The translations under genes and the position numbers were made by a program. A stretch of 64,000 bases of DNA from NCBI GenBank assembly GCA_036260375.1, contig DASZZZ010000104.1:1-64000 (forward strand), given 5' to 3'. Shown here piece by piece: positions 9,303 through 17,868 of this stretch. This stretch comes from DASZZZ01 sp036260375. GTDB lineage: Bacteria; Actinomycetota; CADDZG01; WHSQ01. Numbering within the stretch: the first letter of the stretch is position 1; each line of letters begins with the position of its first letter. The notes below the pieces were generated by a model. That model saw nothing but the letters and a program-made list of their open reading frames with translations. It did not search any database and was not told the DNA's origin.

Positions 9303-10295
9303 CTGCGCGTCGACGCGGTCGACTACCACACCGCCGGGGAGCCGTTTCGGATCGTCACCGGCGGCGTCGAGCCGTTGCGCGGGCGCACGATCCTCGACAG
9401 GCGGCGCGACGCGCGCGAGCGTCTCGACCGCGTCCGCGAGCTCCTCGTGTACGAGCCGCGTGGCCACGCCGACATGTACGGGTGCTTCGTCACCGCGCCC
9501 GCCGACGAGGGCGCCGACCTCGGCGTCGTGTTCTTTCACAACGCCGGCTACAGCACGGCGTGTGGCCACGGCACGATCGCGCTCGTGACGTGGGCGATCG
9601 ACACGGGTCTCGTCGCAGCCGTCGAGCCCGAGACGCGCGTCGTGGTCGACGTGCCGTCGGGGCGCGTCGCCACGGTCGCGCGCGTCGTCGGGGGCCGGGT
9701 CGAGTCCGTGCGGTTCACCAACGTGCCGTCGTACGTCGTGGAGGAGGGCGTCGCCGTCGCGACCTCGCGCGGAGAGGTCGCGGTCGACGTCGGCTTCGGC
9801 GGCGCGTTCTACGCGAGCGTGCACGCCCCCGACGTCGGCGCGTCGGTGTCGGCACGCGAGCTCCCGGCCCTGATCGAGCTCGGGCGGGAGGTCAAGGCCG
9901 CGCTCGAGGCGGCGCGCGACGTCGTTCACCCGCTGGAGCCGGAGCTGCGCGACGTCTACGGCGTGATCTTCTACGAGGACGCGCCCGGCGACGGCGTCGT
10001 CCAGCGCAACGTCACGGTGTTCGCCGACGGCGAGGTCGACCGCTCGCCCTGCGGCAGCGGCACGTCGGCGCGCCTCGCGCTGCTGGAGCGGCAGGGGAGG
10101 CTCGCGCGCGGCGAGACGCTCACGCACCTGAGCATCGTCGACACGTCGTTCTCCGCGCGCGTCGTCGGCGACGCGGACGTCGCGGGAACGTCCGCGGTCG
10201 TGACGGAGGTCGAGGGCCGGGCGCGCCGGACCGCGACGCACGAGTTCGTCCTCGAGCCCGACGACGAGCTAGGCACCGGCTTCCTCCTTCGCTGA
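9303..10295 (+). CDS. proline racemase family protein
   Basis: Members racemise proline or epimerise hydroxyproline using two cysteines as acid/base pair. Both are present: STACGHGTIAL and RSPCGSGTSARLALL. A Cys at the second site argues against trans-3-hydroxyproline dehydratase, which has Thr there. The family N-terminus (RVDAVDYHTAGEPFR) begins right at a CTG at 9303. The frame has no ATG and no plausible GTG nearby (the nearest GTG lies deep inside meaB), so either CTG is used or one base is missing between the GTG at 9283 and here. A second, decayed copy of the 3' end lies at 10937-11032. Confidence 0.85.
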   Translation: MRVDAVDYHTAGEPFRIVTGGVEPLRGRTILDRRRDARERLDRVRELLVYEPRGHADMYGCFVTAPADEGADLGVVFFHNAGYSTACGHGTIALVTWAIDTGLVAAVEPETRVVVDVPSGRVATVARVVGGRVESVRFTNVPSYVVEEGVAVATSRGEVAVDVGFGGAFYASVHAPDVGASVSARELPALIELGREVKAALEAARDVVHPLEPELRDVYGVIFYEDAPGDGVVQRNVTVFADGEVDRSPCGSGTSARLALLERQGRLARGETLTHLSIVDTSFSARVVGDADVAGTSAVVTEVEGRARRTATHEFVLEPDDELGTGFLLR

Positions 10296-10326
10296 ACGCG
10301 AGCCGTCGCGGCGCCGACGGGTTTGC

Positions 10327-10332
10327 TAACGT
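10327..10332 (+). promoter_or_regulatory. -10-like box TAACGT
   Basis: TAACGT ends 6 bases before the ATG at 10339. It matches the leaderless spacing seen elsewhere in the window. Confidence 0.4.
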
Positions 10333-10338
10333 CGCGCC

Positions 10339-10848
10339 ATGGCGGACGACGACGCGATACGAGTGACGCGCACCGACGCCGAAGGAGATCCCAGGCTCAA
10401 GCTCGTCTACGACGAGGCGATTCGCGCCGCGTCCTTGATGAGCGGCGTTCACGACGGGCTTCGGCAGCGTGCGGCGACGCTGGTGTCCGCGACGGGGATC
10501 GCCACGTCGTTTCTCGGCGGGGTGGCGCTCATCCCCGGCAACGTCTCCGTGTGGGCGTGGATCGCTCTCGCCGCGTTCGTGGGGAGCGCCGTCTTCGCCG
10601 TCCTCGTTCTCAGAGAGCGGCCGCTTCGCGTCGCCTTCAGTGCGAACGTCCTCCTCGACCACTACGTCTACGCGCAACGGCCGAAGACCCTGGACGAGAT
10701 GCACAGAGAGCTCGCTCAGTATCTCGATCTGGGCATCAACGAGTCGGAGCGACGCATCCGGAGCCAGTTCATCCAGTTCTACGTCGCCGCGGCGCTCCTG
10801 GTCGTCGAGCTGCTTGCGTGGGTAGCCGCTCTCGCCCTCCGGGAGTAG
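10339..10848 (+). CDS. unknown membrane protein, about three TM segments
   Basis: I do not recognise this 169-residue protein. A soluble helical N-terminus (YDEAIRAASLMSGVHDGLRQR) leads into two hydrophobic segments at about residues 45-66 and 70-91. A basic and acidic helical stretch and a third hydrophobic segment at about 148-167 follow. The layout (short helix, TM hairpin, cytosolic helix, TM) recalls small membrane effectors of nucleotide-signalling defence systems, but no cyclase or nuclease gene is adjacent, so this is only a resemblance. Codon third positions are less GC-biased than in neighbours, suggesting acquisition. Confidence 0.7.
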   Translation: MADDDAIRVTRTDAEGDPRLKLVYDEAIRAASLMSGVHDGLRQRAATLVSATGIATSFLGGVALIPGNVSVWAWIALAAFVGSAVFAVLVLRERPLRVAFSANVLLDHYVYAQRPKTLDEMHRELAQYLDLGINESERRIRSQFIQFYVAAALLVVELLAWVAALALRE

Positions 10849-10851
10849 GAT
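10846..10851 (+). promoter_or_regulatory. -10-like box TAGGAT before the 21-codon ORF
   Basis: TAGGAT overlaps the stop codon of the membrane protein and ends exactly 6 bases before the ATG at 10858. Part of the match is imposed by the TAG stop, so the evidence is weak on its own. Confidence 0.3.
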
Positions 10852-10857
10852 TGCGGC

Positions 10858-10923
10858 ATGGCAACCCTCGCCGCTCCCAAGCCGACCGGGCCGAATCCAC
10901 TCAGGGGTATCCCGCGCGCGTAG
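10858..10923 (+). CDS. candidate 21-residue peptide
   Basis: An ATG 9 bases after the membrane-protein stop opens a 21-codon frame ending in TAG. The peptide begins MATLAAPKPTGPNPLRG and is rich in Pro and Ala with no acidic residue. Its -10-like box has the same 6-base spacing as other starts in this genome. It may be a real small protein, a toxin or immunity-type partner of the membrane protein, or chance. Composition alone cannot decide. Confidence 0.35.
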   Translation: MATLAAPKPTGPNPLRGIPRA

Positions 10924-10936
10924 CCGCACTCTTGCG

Positions 10937-11032
10937 CGCGGCCGGACCGTGCGTCGCGTGCGCATGACCGGGGCGCACGACCTCGTCCTCGAGGGCGACG
11001 GCGAGCTCGGCACGGGCGCGGTCCTTCGCTAG
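10937..11032 (+). pseudogene. remnant of a second proline racemase C-terminus
   Basis: Read in frame, this stretch ends HDLVLEGDGELGTGAVLR then TAG. It parallels the end of the intact racemase, HEFVLEPDDELGTGFLLR then stop. About three quarters of the last 60 bases are identical by eye. Upstream residues RTVRRVRMTGA also fit the family, but the rest of the gene is absent. The fragment marks the right edge of the insert carrying the membrane protein. Confidence 0.7.
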
Positions 11033-11056
11033 GGCCGTAGACGCGGACGGGACCGG

Positions 11057-11062
11057 TAGAAT
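11057..11062 (+). promoter_or_regulatory. -10-like box TAGAAT for the mutase gene
   Basis: TAGAAT ends 7 bases before the ATG of the mutase large subunit, consistent with a leaderless transcript. Confidence 0.5.
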
Positions 11063-11069
11063 CACGACC

Positions 11070-12719
11070 ATGGCCGACAATCCGATCGACCGCTGGCGGG
11101 AGCGCTACGAGTCCGCGCGCCTGCGTGACGACGTCGACTTCGACACGCTCTCGAGCGTGCCGCTCGACCCGCTCTACGGACCCGACGACGTCGACGAGCG
11201 CATCGGCGTGCCCGGCGAGTATCCGTTCACGCGCGGCATCTACCCGAGCGGCTACCGCGGCCGCCTGTGGACGATGCGCCAGTTCGCCGGGTTCGGCACC
11301 GCGCAGCAGACGAACGAGCGCTACCTGTTCCTGCTCGATCAGGGGCAGACGGGCCTGTCGGTCGCGTTCGACATGCCCACGCTGATGGGGCGCGACTCCG
11401 ACGATCCGCACTCGCTGGGCGAGGTGGGGCGCTGCGGCGTCGCGGTCGACTCGCTCGCCGACATGGAGGTGCTGTTCGGCGGCATCGACCTCGAGGGCAT
11501 CACGACGTCCATGACGATCTCGGGCCCCGCTCCGATGCTGTTCGCGATGTACATCGCGGCGGCCGAGAAGCAGGGCGCGGACGTCTCGAAGCTCGGTGGC
11601 ACCTGCCAGACCGACATCCTCAAGGAGTACATCGCGCAGAAGGAGTGGCTGTTCCCGCCGGAGCCGCACCTGCGGCTGACGGCCGACATGATGGAGTTCT
11701 GCGCCCGCAGCGTGCCGAAGTACCACCCGCTGTCGATCTCCGGGTACCACATCCGCGAAGCGGGATCCACCGCGGTCCAGGAGCTGGCGTTCACGATCGC
11801 GTCGGGCTTCGCGCACGTCGAGCTCGGCCTGCGCCGCGGCCTCGACGTCGACGACTTCGCGCCCGGGCTTTCGTTCTTCTTCAACTCGCACATCGACTTC
11901 TTCGAGGAGATCGCCAAGTTCCGTGCCGCGCGGCGCATCTGGGCGCGCTGGATGAAGGAGCGCTACGGCGCGAAGAACGACCGGTCGTGGAAGCTGAAGT
12001 TCCACACGCAGACCGCCGGCGTGTCGCTGACCGCGCAGCAGCCGTACAACAACGTCGTGCGGACGGCGACCGAGGCGCTCGCCGCCGTCCTCGGCGGCAC
12101 GCAGTCGCTGCACACGAACTCGCTCGACGAGGTCCTGGCGCTGCCGAGCCAGGAGGCCGTCGAGATCGCACTGCGCACGCAGCAGGTCATCGGCTACGAG
12201 ACCGGCGTCACCAACGTCATCGACCCGCTCGGCGGGTCGTGGTTCGTCGAGGCGCTGACGGACGAGGTCGAGGCGGCCGCCGAGGACTACTTCGCCAAGA
12301 TCGACGACATGGGCGACGGCTCGATCCTCGACGGCATGCTCGCCGGCATCGAGCGGGGCTACTTCCAGCAGGAGATCGCCGACGCAGCGTTTCACTACCA
12401 GCGCCTGCTCGAGAAGGGCCAGAAGGTCATCGTCGGCGTCAACCGCTTCCAACGCACGGTGCAGGACCCGCCCGACGTGCTGCACATCGGCATGGAGATC
12501 GAGGAGCGCCAGAAGAAGGCGGTCGCGGAGGTGCGCGCCAACCGCGACGCCCGACGGGCCGAGGACGCGATCGCGGCACTCAAGGAGATGGCGGCCGACG
12601 AGTCGCAGAGCTCGGTCCCGGTGCTGGTCGAGGCCGCCAAGGCGTACGTGACGCTCGGCGAGATGGTCGGAGCGCTCAAGGAGGTCTGGGGCGTCTACAC
12701 CGAGCCCCCGACGTTCTAG
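11070..12719 (+). CDS. B12-dependent acyl-CoA mutase large subunit, isobutyryl-CoA mutase-like
   Basis: This protein rearranges the carbon skeleton of an acyl-CoA by a radical mechanism in its TIM barrel. The 549 residues cover only the catalytic part; the cobalamin-binding domain must be a separate protein, not found in this window. The motif RGRLWTMRQFAGF has Phe72 where methylmalonyl-CoA mutase has Tyr89. In GGTCQTDILKEYIAQKEW the position of the carboxylate-binding Arg207 is Gln190. Phe plus Gln is the isobutyryl-CoA mutase (Icm) pattern. MeaB is encoded nearby. Most pipelines would name it methylmalonyl-CoA mutase. Confidence 0.85.
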   Translation: MADNPIDRWRERYESARLRDDVDFDTLSSVPLDPLYGPDDVDERIGVPGEYPFTRGIYPSGYRGRLWTMRQFAGFGTAQQTNERYLFLLDQGQTGLSVAFDMPTLMGRDSDDPHSLGEVGRCGVAVDSLADMEVLFGGIDLEGITTSMTISGPAPMLFAMYIAAAEKQGADVSKLGGTCQTDILKEYIAQKEWLFPPEPHLRLTADMMEFCARSVPKYHPLSISGYHIREAGSTAVQELAFTIASGFAHVELGLRRGLDVDDFAPGLSFFFNSHIDFFEEIAKFRAARRIWARWMKERYGAKNDRSWKLKFHTQTAGVSLTAQQPYNNVVRTATEALAAVLGGTQSLHTNSLDEVLALPSQEAVEIALRTQQVIGYETGVTNVIDPLGGSWFVEALTDEVEAAAEDYFAKIDDMGDGSILDGMLAGIERGYFQQEIADAAFHYQRLLEKGQKVIVGVNRFQRTVQDPPDVLHIGMEIEERQKKAVAEVRANRDARRAEDAIAALKEMAADESQSSVPVLVEAAKAYVTLGEMVGALKEVWGVYTEPPTF

Positions 12720-12831
12720 CGCTCTTCGCGCTGAAGCCGCACGAACCACCTAGCCCGCCCCGCGCGGCCGTCATATCGTCGCGGCGCGAAGAGGCGCAGT
12801 AGGCGTCCCCAGAGCGGACGAGGGCGGACGA

Positions 12832-13923
12832 ATGTTTGCATGGATCCGAGCCGCGTTGGCGTCGTTGCTCTCGAGAGCGATGGGCACCTCCGATGCCGAC
12901 CCCCCGCAGGCGGGACAGCCACCCGACGACGACCGGTCCGCCGCGCTCGAGAAGACATCCGACTGGCTGATCGGCAGCTTTTCGATCGTTGCGGCAGTTC
13001 TTGCGGCACTCGGCCTCAGCAATGCGGCATCGCTCGAACGGCTATATCTCAACAACCCGATCGCCGCTCCGCTGGGCTTCATGTTGGTTGTCACGGCGAT
13101 CGTCGCCGCGCTTATCGCATCGCGAGGTTTCCTCCAGAGACGCCACACGAAAGCGCGCATAACGCTGATCCTGGCGAGCATCGCTTTTTTCGGAGGCGGT
13201 CTCGTCGTGCTCACCTACCACGCCGCGCGCACTCCGTCCGAAAGACTCAGACCGCGCGTGGCGGCACACCTCGACATCGAGGGAAAGCGGCTCGTGGGAA
13301 CCGTCGAGGCGAGCAGCGTCAAGTCGAAGGAGACGTTCATCGTGCAGGTCCGCGGTTTCGGCCCGGACCAGCCACGCGACGGCGACCCCCTGTATTGGTC
13401 TCGCACGGGCTCAAACACGAACGGCGTCGTCGAGATCCCGATCGAGGTGCCGCTCGCCGTCGGCACCTACAACTGGATCGTCGTGCACGGGCAGGTGGGC
13501 GAGGCGAAAGAGAGTGCGTGCACCCCCAAGGTGCTCGAATCCGGCTGCGTCTCGGTGCGGATACCCGAGTTGCCAAACGGTCCTCGCGTGTCGGCCGCAT
13601 GGGCGGACACGGCGAAGCCCGTGTTGATCGCCAAGGTATCGAGCGGGACCCTCGAGCCCAACGGCAGAATGGCGGTTCGCGTCCTCGGCGAGAGCGCGGG
13701 GGGTCGGTCGAGGCAGGTGTACTCCGCGTCGGTGCCGCCGGACGAGTTCGGCGCAATCGAGAACGAGCTCCGCGTCCCCGTCGACCGCTCGTTCTCCGCG
13801 GTCTGCCTGGCGGCGCGGGTGCAGCAGGAGGTGCGCGACACCAAGGCGTTCCGCGGCTGCTCGCCGCGCCTCAGGCATGACGATGCCGCCGCGTGGGTCG
13901 AGCTCCGCGTTCCGAAAGGCTAG
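12832..13923 (+). CDS. unknown membrane-anchored protein
   Basis: I do not recognise this 363-residue protein. Hydrophobic segments are at about residues 45-63, 76-98 and 108-128. They are followed by a soluble region of about 230 residues with beta-rich composition and a Cys pair (ESACTPKVLESGC) that could form a disulfide outside the cell. Third codon positions are noticeably less GC-biased than in flanking core genes and the gene stands alone, so transfer is likely. The ATG at 12832 has no strong ribosome binding site. Confidence 0.75.
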   Translation: MFAWIRAALASLLSRAMGTSDADPPQAGQPPDDDRSAALEKTSDWLIGSFSIVAAVLAALGLSNAASLERLYLNNPIAAPLGFMLVVTAIVAALIASRGFLQRRHTKARITLILASIAFFGGGLVVLTYHAARTPSERLRPRVAAHLDIEGKRLVGTVEASSVKSKETFIVQVRGFGPDQPRDGDPLYWSRTGSNTNGVVEIPIEVPLAVGTYNWIVVHGQVGEAKESACTPKVLESGCVSVRIPELPNGPRVSAAWADTAKPVLIAKVSSGTLEPNGRMAVRVLGESAGGRSRQVYSASVPPDEFGAIENELRVPVDRSFSAVCLAARVQQEVRDTKAFRGCSPRLRHDDAAAWVELRVPKG

Positions 13924-14081
13924 TCCGCTTCGGTGATCGACCGCGTCGAAGTGGGTCGGTTCGTCGTCGCTCTTCGGCGGATTCTTAGGCGCGTCCCGCA
14001 ACCTTCGGTGGCCGTCGACCGTCCGTCGTACGTGATCGGATGCGAGACGCGCCACGGGCGGACGCGAGTTCGGAGGTAGGG

Positions 14082-15416
14082 ATGAGGAGCAAGAAGGGAG
14101 TCGCGGCCGCCCTCGGGGCCGCGGCGCTCGCGGGGGCCCTGGCGGTGCCGGTGAGTGCCGACGGCGCGACCGGGGATCGGGTCACGCGGCTCAGCACGGA
14201 CGCCGGGCGCCAGCTCGACCTCCCCAGCGGCATGAGCGAGATATCGGCCACCGGCCGCTACGTCGCGTTCGTCTCCGACGCCGACGACCTCGTCGACGGC
14301 GACACGAACGGGTTCGGCGACGTCTTCCGGCTCGACCGGCGCACGGGCGAGGTCGTGCGCGTCAACGTCTCCGACGCGGGCGAGCAGGCCAACGCCGACC
14401 TCGGCGAGAACTGGACGATCTCGATCTCGGCCGACGGCCGCTACGTCGCCTTCGGCTCGGGCGCCGACAACCTGGTCGAGGGCGACGGCAACGACGCCGA
14501 CGACGTCTTCGTCAAGGACGTCGAGTCGGGCAAGGTCACGCGCGTGTCGGAGGGCACCGGCGACGTCGAGGCCGACGGCGCGAGCTTCGAGCCGTCGATC
14601 TCGTACGGGGGCCGTCTCGTCGCGTACCAGTCGGTCGCGCGCAACATCTCGGACGTCGACCTCCCGCCCGACGCGGTCGCGACCGTCCGGACGTACGTCA
14701 CGGAGGTCGTGACGGGACAGACCCGTCTCGTCGCGCTGAGCTCCGGCGAGACGCCGTCGAACAGGGGGACGTCGGCCGGCGTGATCTCCGCGGACGGTCG
14801 CTTCGTCGCGTTCGAGTCGGACGCGACGAACCTCGTGACCGGCGACGGCAACGGACGCGGCGACGTGTTCGTGCGCGACCTCGAGCGCGGCACGACGCGG
14901 CGCGTCAGCGTGTCCGGCCGCGGCCGGGAGGCGGCGCGCGGCGCGTGGGGGCCGTCGATCTCGGCCGACGGACGCCACGTCGCGTTCGCGTCGGCGTCGC
15001 CCGACCTCGTCGCCGGCGACCGCAACCGCGAGCCCGACGTCTTCGTGCGCGACCGCCGCGCGAACACGACCGCGCGCGCCAGCGTGACCCCGTCGGGCGG
15101 CGCGTTCGCCGGCATGTCGTTCGGCCCGGAGATCTCCGGCGACGGCGCGACGGTCGCGTTCCTGTTCCGCAAGGCCAACCCCGACAGGGCCGGCGAGTAC
15201 GTCGGCCATGACCACCTCTACGTGCGCGATCTCGCCGCCGCGACGACGACGCTTGCGTCGCACGACCGCGACGGGGGCCGGGCCGACGACTCCAGCACGA
15301 TGCCGGCCGTCGACCACGACGGTGGTCTCGTCACGTTCACGTCGGCCGCGTCGGATCTCGTGCGCCGCGACACGAACGGCATGAGCGACGTGTTCCTGTG
15401 GAGGCGCGCGCCCTAG
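14082..15416 (+). CDS. secreted TolB/PD40-type beta-propeller protein
   Basis: This is a 444-residue exported protein of unknown ligand. A signal peptide (RSKKGVAAALGAAALAGALA, cleavage near VSADGA) is followed by about seven repeats of the pattern ISADGRYVAFxSxAxxLVxGDxNGxxDVFVxD, typical of TolB-like propeller blades. I chose the ATG at 14082 over the one at 14040 because a GGAGG box precedes it and it begins the signal peptide. Its stop overlaps the stop of the convergent gene at 15413. Confidence 0.85.
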   Translation: MRSKKGVAAALGAAALAGALAVPVSADGATGDRVTRLSTDAGRQLDLPSGMSEISATGRYVAFVSDADDLVDGDTNGFGDVFRLDRRTGEVVRVNVSDAGEQANADLGENWTISISADGRYVAFGSGADNLVEGDGNDADDVFVKDVESGKVTRVSEGTGDVEADGASFEPSISYGGRLVAYQSVARNISDVDLPPDAVATVRTYVTEVVTGQTRLVALSSGETPSNRGTSAGVISADGRFVAFESDATNLVTGDGNGRGDVFVRDLERGTTRRVSVSGRGREAARGAWGPSISADGRHVAFASASPDLVAGDRNREPDVFVRDRRANTTARASVTPSGGAFAGMSFGPEISGDGATVAFLFRKANPDRAGEYVGHDHLYVRDLAAATTTLASHDRDGGRADDSSTMPAVDHDGGLVTFTSAASDLVRRDTNGMSDVFLWRRAP

Positions 15417-16912
15417 GTCCCGTCCTTGTCGAGCTCGTCGAGGTGCTCGTCGTAACGGCCCCCGCCGCCCGCGGCCAGCACCTCGTAGCCCGGGATCTCG
15501 TAGACGCCGACGCGGTTGTCGAGGAAGTCGGAGAACGCGAGCAGGCGGCCGTCGGGCGAGACGTCGAGCCCGGTCGTCTGGTTGCCTCCGACGATCGCGT
15601 CGAGCGGCCGCCCCGTCGCGGCGTCGAGCGCGAGGACGCTGCCCCACTCGGGTCCGGGCAGCCCGTACGACACCGGGTTGTTGGCGCCGCGGTTGGACAC
15701 GTAGAGCACGCGGCCGTCGGGCGTCAGGTCGATCGTGTTCGGCATGTGGTCGGTGTCGGCGAGCTTGCGCGCCGTCTCGGTCGCGAGGTCGACGACGAAG
15801 ACCTCGTCGGTCGCCATGTCGTCGGCGTAGAGCAGGCCCCGCTCGGGATCGCCGACGAGGTGGCGCAGCGCGCCACCGGTCGACAGCACGACGTCCGCGT
15901 CGCCCGTGCGCAGGTCGATGCGCTGCAGCTCGCCGTCGCCGTAGCCCGCCACGAACAGGCGCGCGCCGTCGGGCGTGACGTACAATCCGCGCGGCGTGTC
16001 GACCGTCGGCAGCCTGCGGCGGACGCGGCCCGTGGCGAGGTCGATCTCGGACACGTCGTGGCCCGACCAGTTCTCGACGTAGAGCGTGCGCTCGTCGGGC
16101 GACAGCACCATGACCTTGCTCCACGAGCTGCCCGTCCGCAGCTCGCGCACGACCTCGTGCGTCGCGACGTCGACCTCGAACACCGACGCGGTCTGCATCT
16201 GGCTGACGTAGGCGCGCCGGCCCCCGGCGTCGAAGACGACCTCGACCGTGCCGTAGTCGCCGGTCGGGACCTCGGCGACGAGCTCGAGCGTCGCGACGTC
16301 GTAGATCTCGATCCCCGGCTCCCCGAGCGCCGTCACCCACAGCTCCGCGCCGTCGGGCGAGAACGCGACCTGCTTGGGCAGCGACCCGGTCGCGATCTCG
16401 CCGACCTTGTGGTGCAGCAGTCCGGCCGGGTCGAGCCAGACTTCGAGCGACCGCCGGCGATCCATCGCGACGCGCTCGACGACGCTCTCGAAGCCGTCCT
16501 TCGACACGGTGACGTCCGCCGTGCCGGCGACGCCGGCCCGAAACGGCGTGACGCCTTCGACCGTGCCGCCCGCGGCCTCCACGACCACCGACGCCCCGGA
16601 CGGATGGCTCGTCACCGTCAGCGCGCGCGGGACCGCCGGGGCGGCGTCGGGCGCGGGCGCGCGCGTGCGCGTCGCCGCCGCGGTGGTCGCGTCGAGGCCC
16701 GCAGGGCGGCGCGGCTCGTCGTCGCCGAACAGGACGCCGACGACCTGCGCCACGACGAACGCGGCGACGAACAGCAGCAGCAACGCGACCGCGCGGCGCA
16801 GGGCGTAGTTGGGCCGCTTGCGCCGCGCCGGAGGCCGTCGTCCCGGCCCGCGCCCGGCCGAGCCCGGGGCGCCGGACCCGGACGGCCCGCGCACCGCCCT
16901 CCGATGGCTCAT
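15413..16912 (-). CDS. membrane-anchored PEGA plus YVTN beta-propeller protein
   Basis: This 499-residue protein has a basic, Pro-rich cytoplasmic N-terminus and one transmembrane helix at about residues 43-62. A PEGA-type domain (TVTSHPSGASVVVEAAGG) follows, and then a long propeller built from repeats such as SPDGAELWVTALGEPGIEIYDVATLE and TPDGRVLYVSNRG. PEGA and YVTN domains are extracellular binding modules, so it probably acts at the cell surface. It is transcribed toward the TolB-like gene and meets it tail to tail. Confidence 0.85.
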   Translation of the reverse strand: MSHRRAVRGPSGSGAPGSAGRGPGRRPPARRKRPNYALRRAVALLLLFVAAFVVAQVVGVLFGDDEPRRPAGLDATTAAATRTRAPAPDAAPAVPRALTVTSHPSGASVVVEAAGGTVEGVTPFRAGVAGTADVTVSKDGFESVVERVAMDRRRSLEVWLDPAGLLHHKVGEIATGSLPKQVAFSPDGAELWVTALGEPGIEIYDVATLELVAEVPTGDYGTVEVVFDAGGRRAYVSQMQTASVFEVDVATHEVVRELRTGSSWSKVMVLSPDERTLYVENWSGHDVSEIDLATGRVRRRLPTVDTPRGLYVTPDGARLFVAGYGDGELQRIDLRTGDADVVLSTGGALRHLVGDPERGLLYADDMATDEVFVVDLATETARKLADTDHMPNTIDLTPDGRVLYVSNRGANNPVSYGLPGPEWGSVLALDAATGRPLDAIVGGNQTTGLDVSPDGRLLAFSDFLDNRVGVYEIPGYEVLAAGGGGRYDEHLDELDKDGT

Positions 16913-16965
16913 CGCGCCTCCTCCAGCCGCGCTGCGCGCACGCTACCGGACGGACGGGCGCGTTG

Positions 16966-17139
16966 CTACAACCCGCGGCCCCCGCGGATGATCCGGTAGC
17001 CGATGATCCCGGCCGCGAGCGCGAGCACGATCGCGACGATCGCGCCGATCGTCTGGTACGGGTCGGGGGGCGGCGCCGGAGGCAGCCGCGTGGGCGTCGG
17101 CGCGGGGGTCTGCGCGACGAGGGCCGCGAGCGCGCTCAC
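16966..17139 (-). CDS. small single-pass membrane protein
   Basis: This 57-residue protein starts at a GTG overlapping the Nudix stop codon (GTGA), so it is probably translationally coupled to it. Residues 10-28 are Pro/Thr-rich, and residues 30-50 form one hydrophobic helix (IGAIVAIVLALAAGIIGYRI) with a basic C-terminal end. The role is unknown. Confidence 0.55.
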   Translation of the reverse strand: MSALAALVAQTPAPTPTRLPPAPPPDPYQTIGAIVAIVLALAAGIIGYRIIRGGRGL

Positions 17140-17795
17140 GCCGGCGACGCGGGGACGCCGCCGTGCTCGCCGCGGCGGCGGCGCAGCTCGTCGACGTCCC
17201 ACCACGGCGTCCCGCCGGGACGCGCCGCGAGCCCCGCGTCGGCGAGCACGTGCAGGAACAGGCGCAGGACGCGCGCGGTGACGCCCCAGATGACGTGGTC
17301 GTTCCACACCCACGCCTCGGTCGGGAACGTCCGGCCCCCGTGCGCGAAGCCGGGCTCGCGGCGGATGTCGTCGACGAGGTCGGCGAGCGGCACCTCGAGG
17401 ATCTCGGCGACCTCGGCCGGGTTGGGGCGCAGCCGTGCCGGGCCGTCGACCCACCCGACGAACGGCGTCACGACGAAGCCGGTCACGTACGTCGGGAACG
17501 TGTCGAGCTCGCCGAGCAGACGCACGCGCGCGCGCTCGAGCCCGACCTCCTCCTCGCTCTCGCGCAGCGCCGCGTCGGCGGCGGTCTCGCCCTCGTGCAG
17601 GCGGCCGCCCGGGAAGCTGATCTGGCCCTTGTGGCTCGGCATGTCGTTCGTGCGGACGGTGAACACCAGCGTCGGCTCGGGCGCCGCGACGACCGGGATC
17701 AGGACCGCCGCGGCGCGCCCCCCCGCGTCGGTCTCGCGTCGCGGCCGGTGCCGGGCGAGCGCCTCGGCGACGCGCGTCTCGAAGTCGCTCGTCAT
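17136..17795 (-). CDS. Nudix hydrolase, probable CoA pyrophosphatase
   Basis: The protein cleaves a nucleoside diphosphate derivative, probably CoA or acyl-CoA, to 4'-phosphopantetheine and 3',5'-ADP. The Nudix box GGRLHEGETAADAALRESEEEVGL is complete. Just upstream is the CoA-specific signature TVRTNDMPSHKGQISFPGG. The length is 219 residues. It is divergent from the enoyl-CoA hydratase gene, which fits a role in acyl-CoA turnover. Confidence 0.9.
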   Translation of the reverse strand: MTSDFETRVAEALARHRPRRETDAGGRAAAVLIPVVAAPEPTLVFTVRTNDMPSHKGQISFPGGRLHEGETAADAALRESEEEVGLERARVRLLGELDTFPTYVTGFVVTPFVGWVDGPARLRPNPAEVAEILEVPLADLVDDIRREPGFAHGGRTFPTEAWVWNDHVIWGVTARVLRLFLHVLADAGLAARPGGTPWWDVDELRRRRGEHGGVPASPA

Positions 17796-17868
17796 GGTGC
17801 GTCATCGTAGCCTTCGATTGAACCCGGCCACGCACGCCGCGGCCCGCGGCGCGAAGGAGGGAGGAGCG

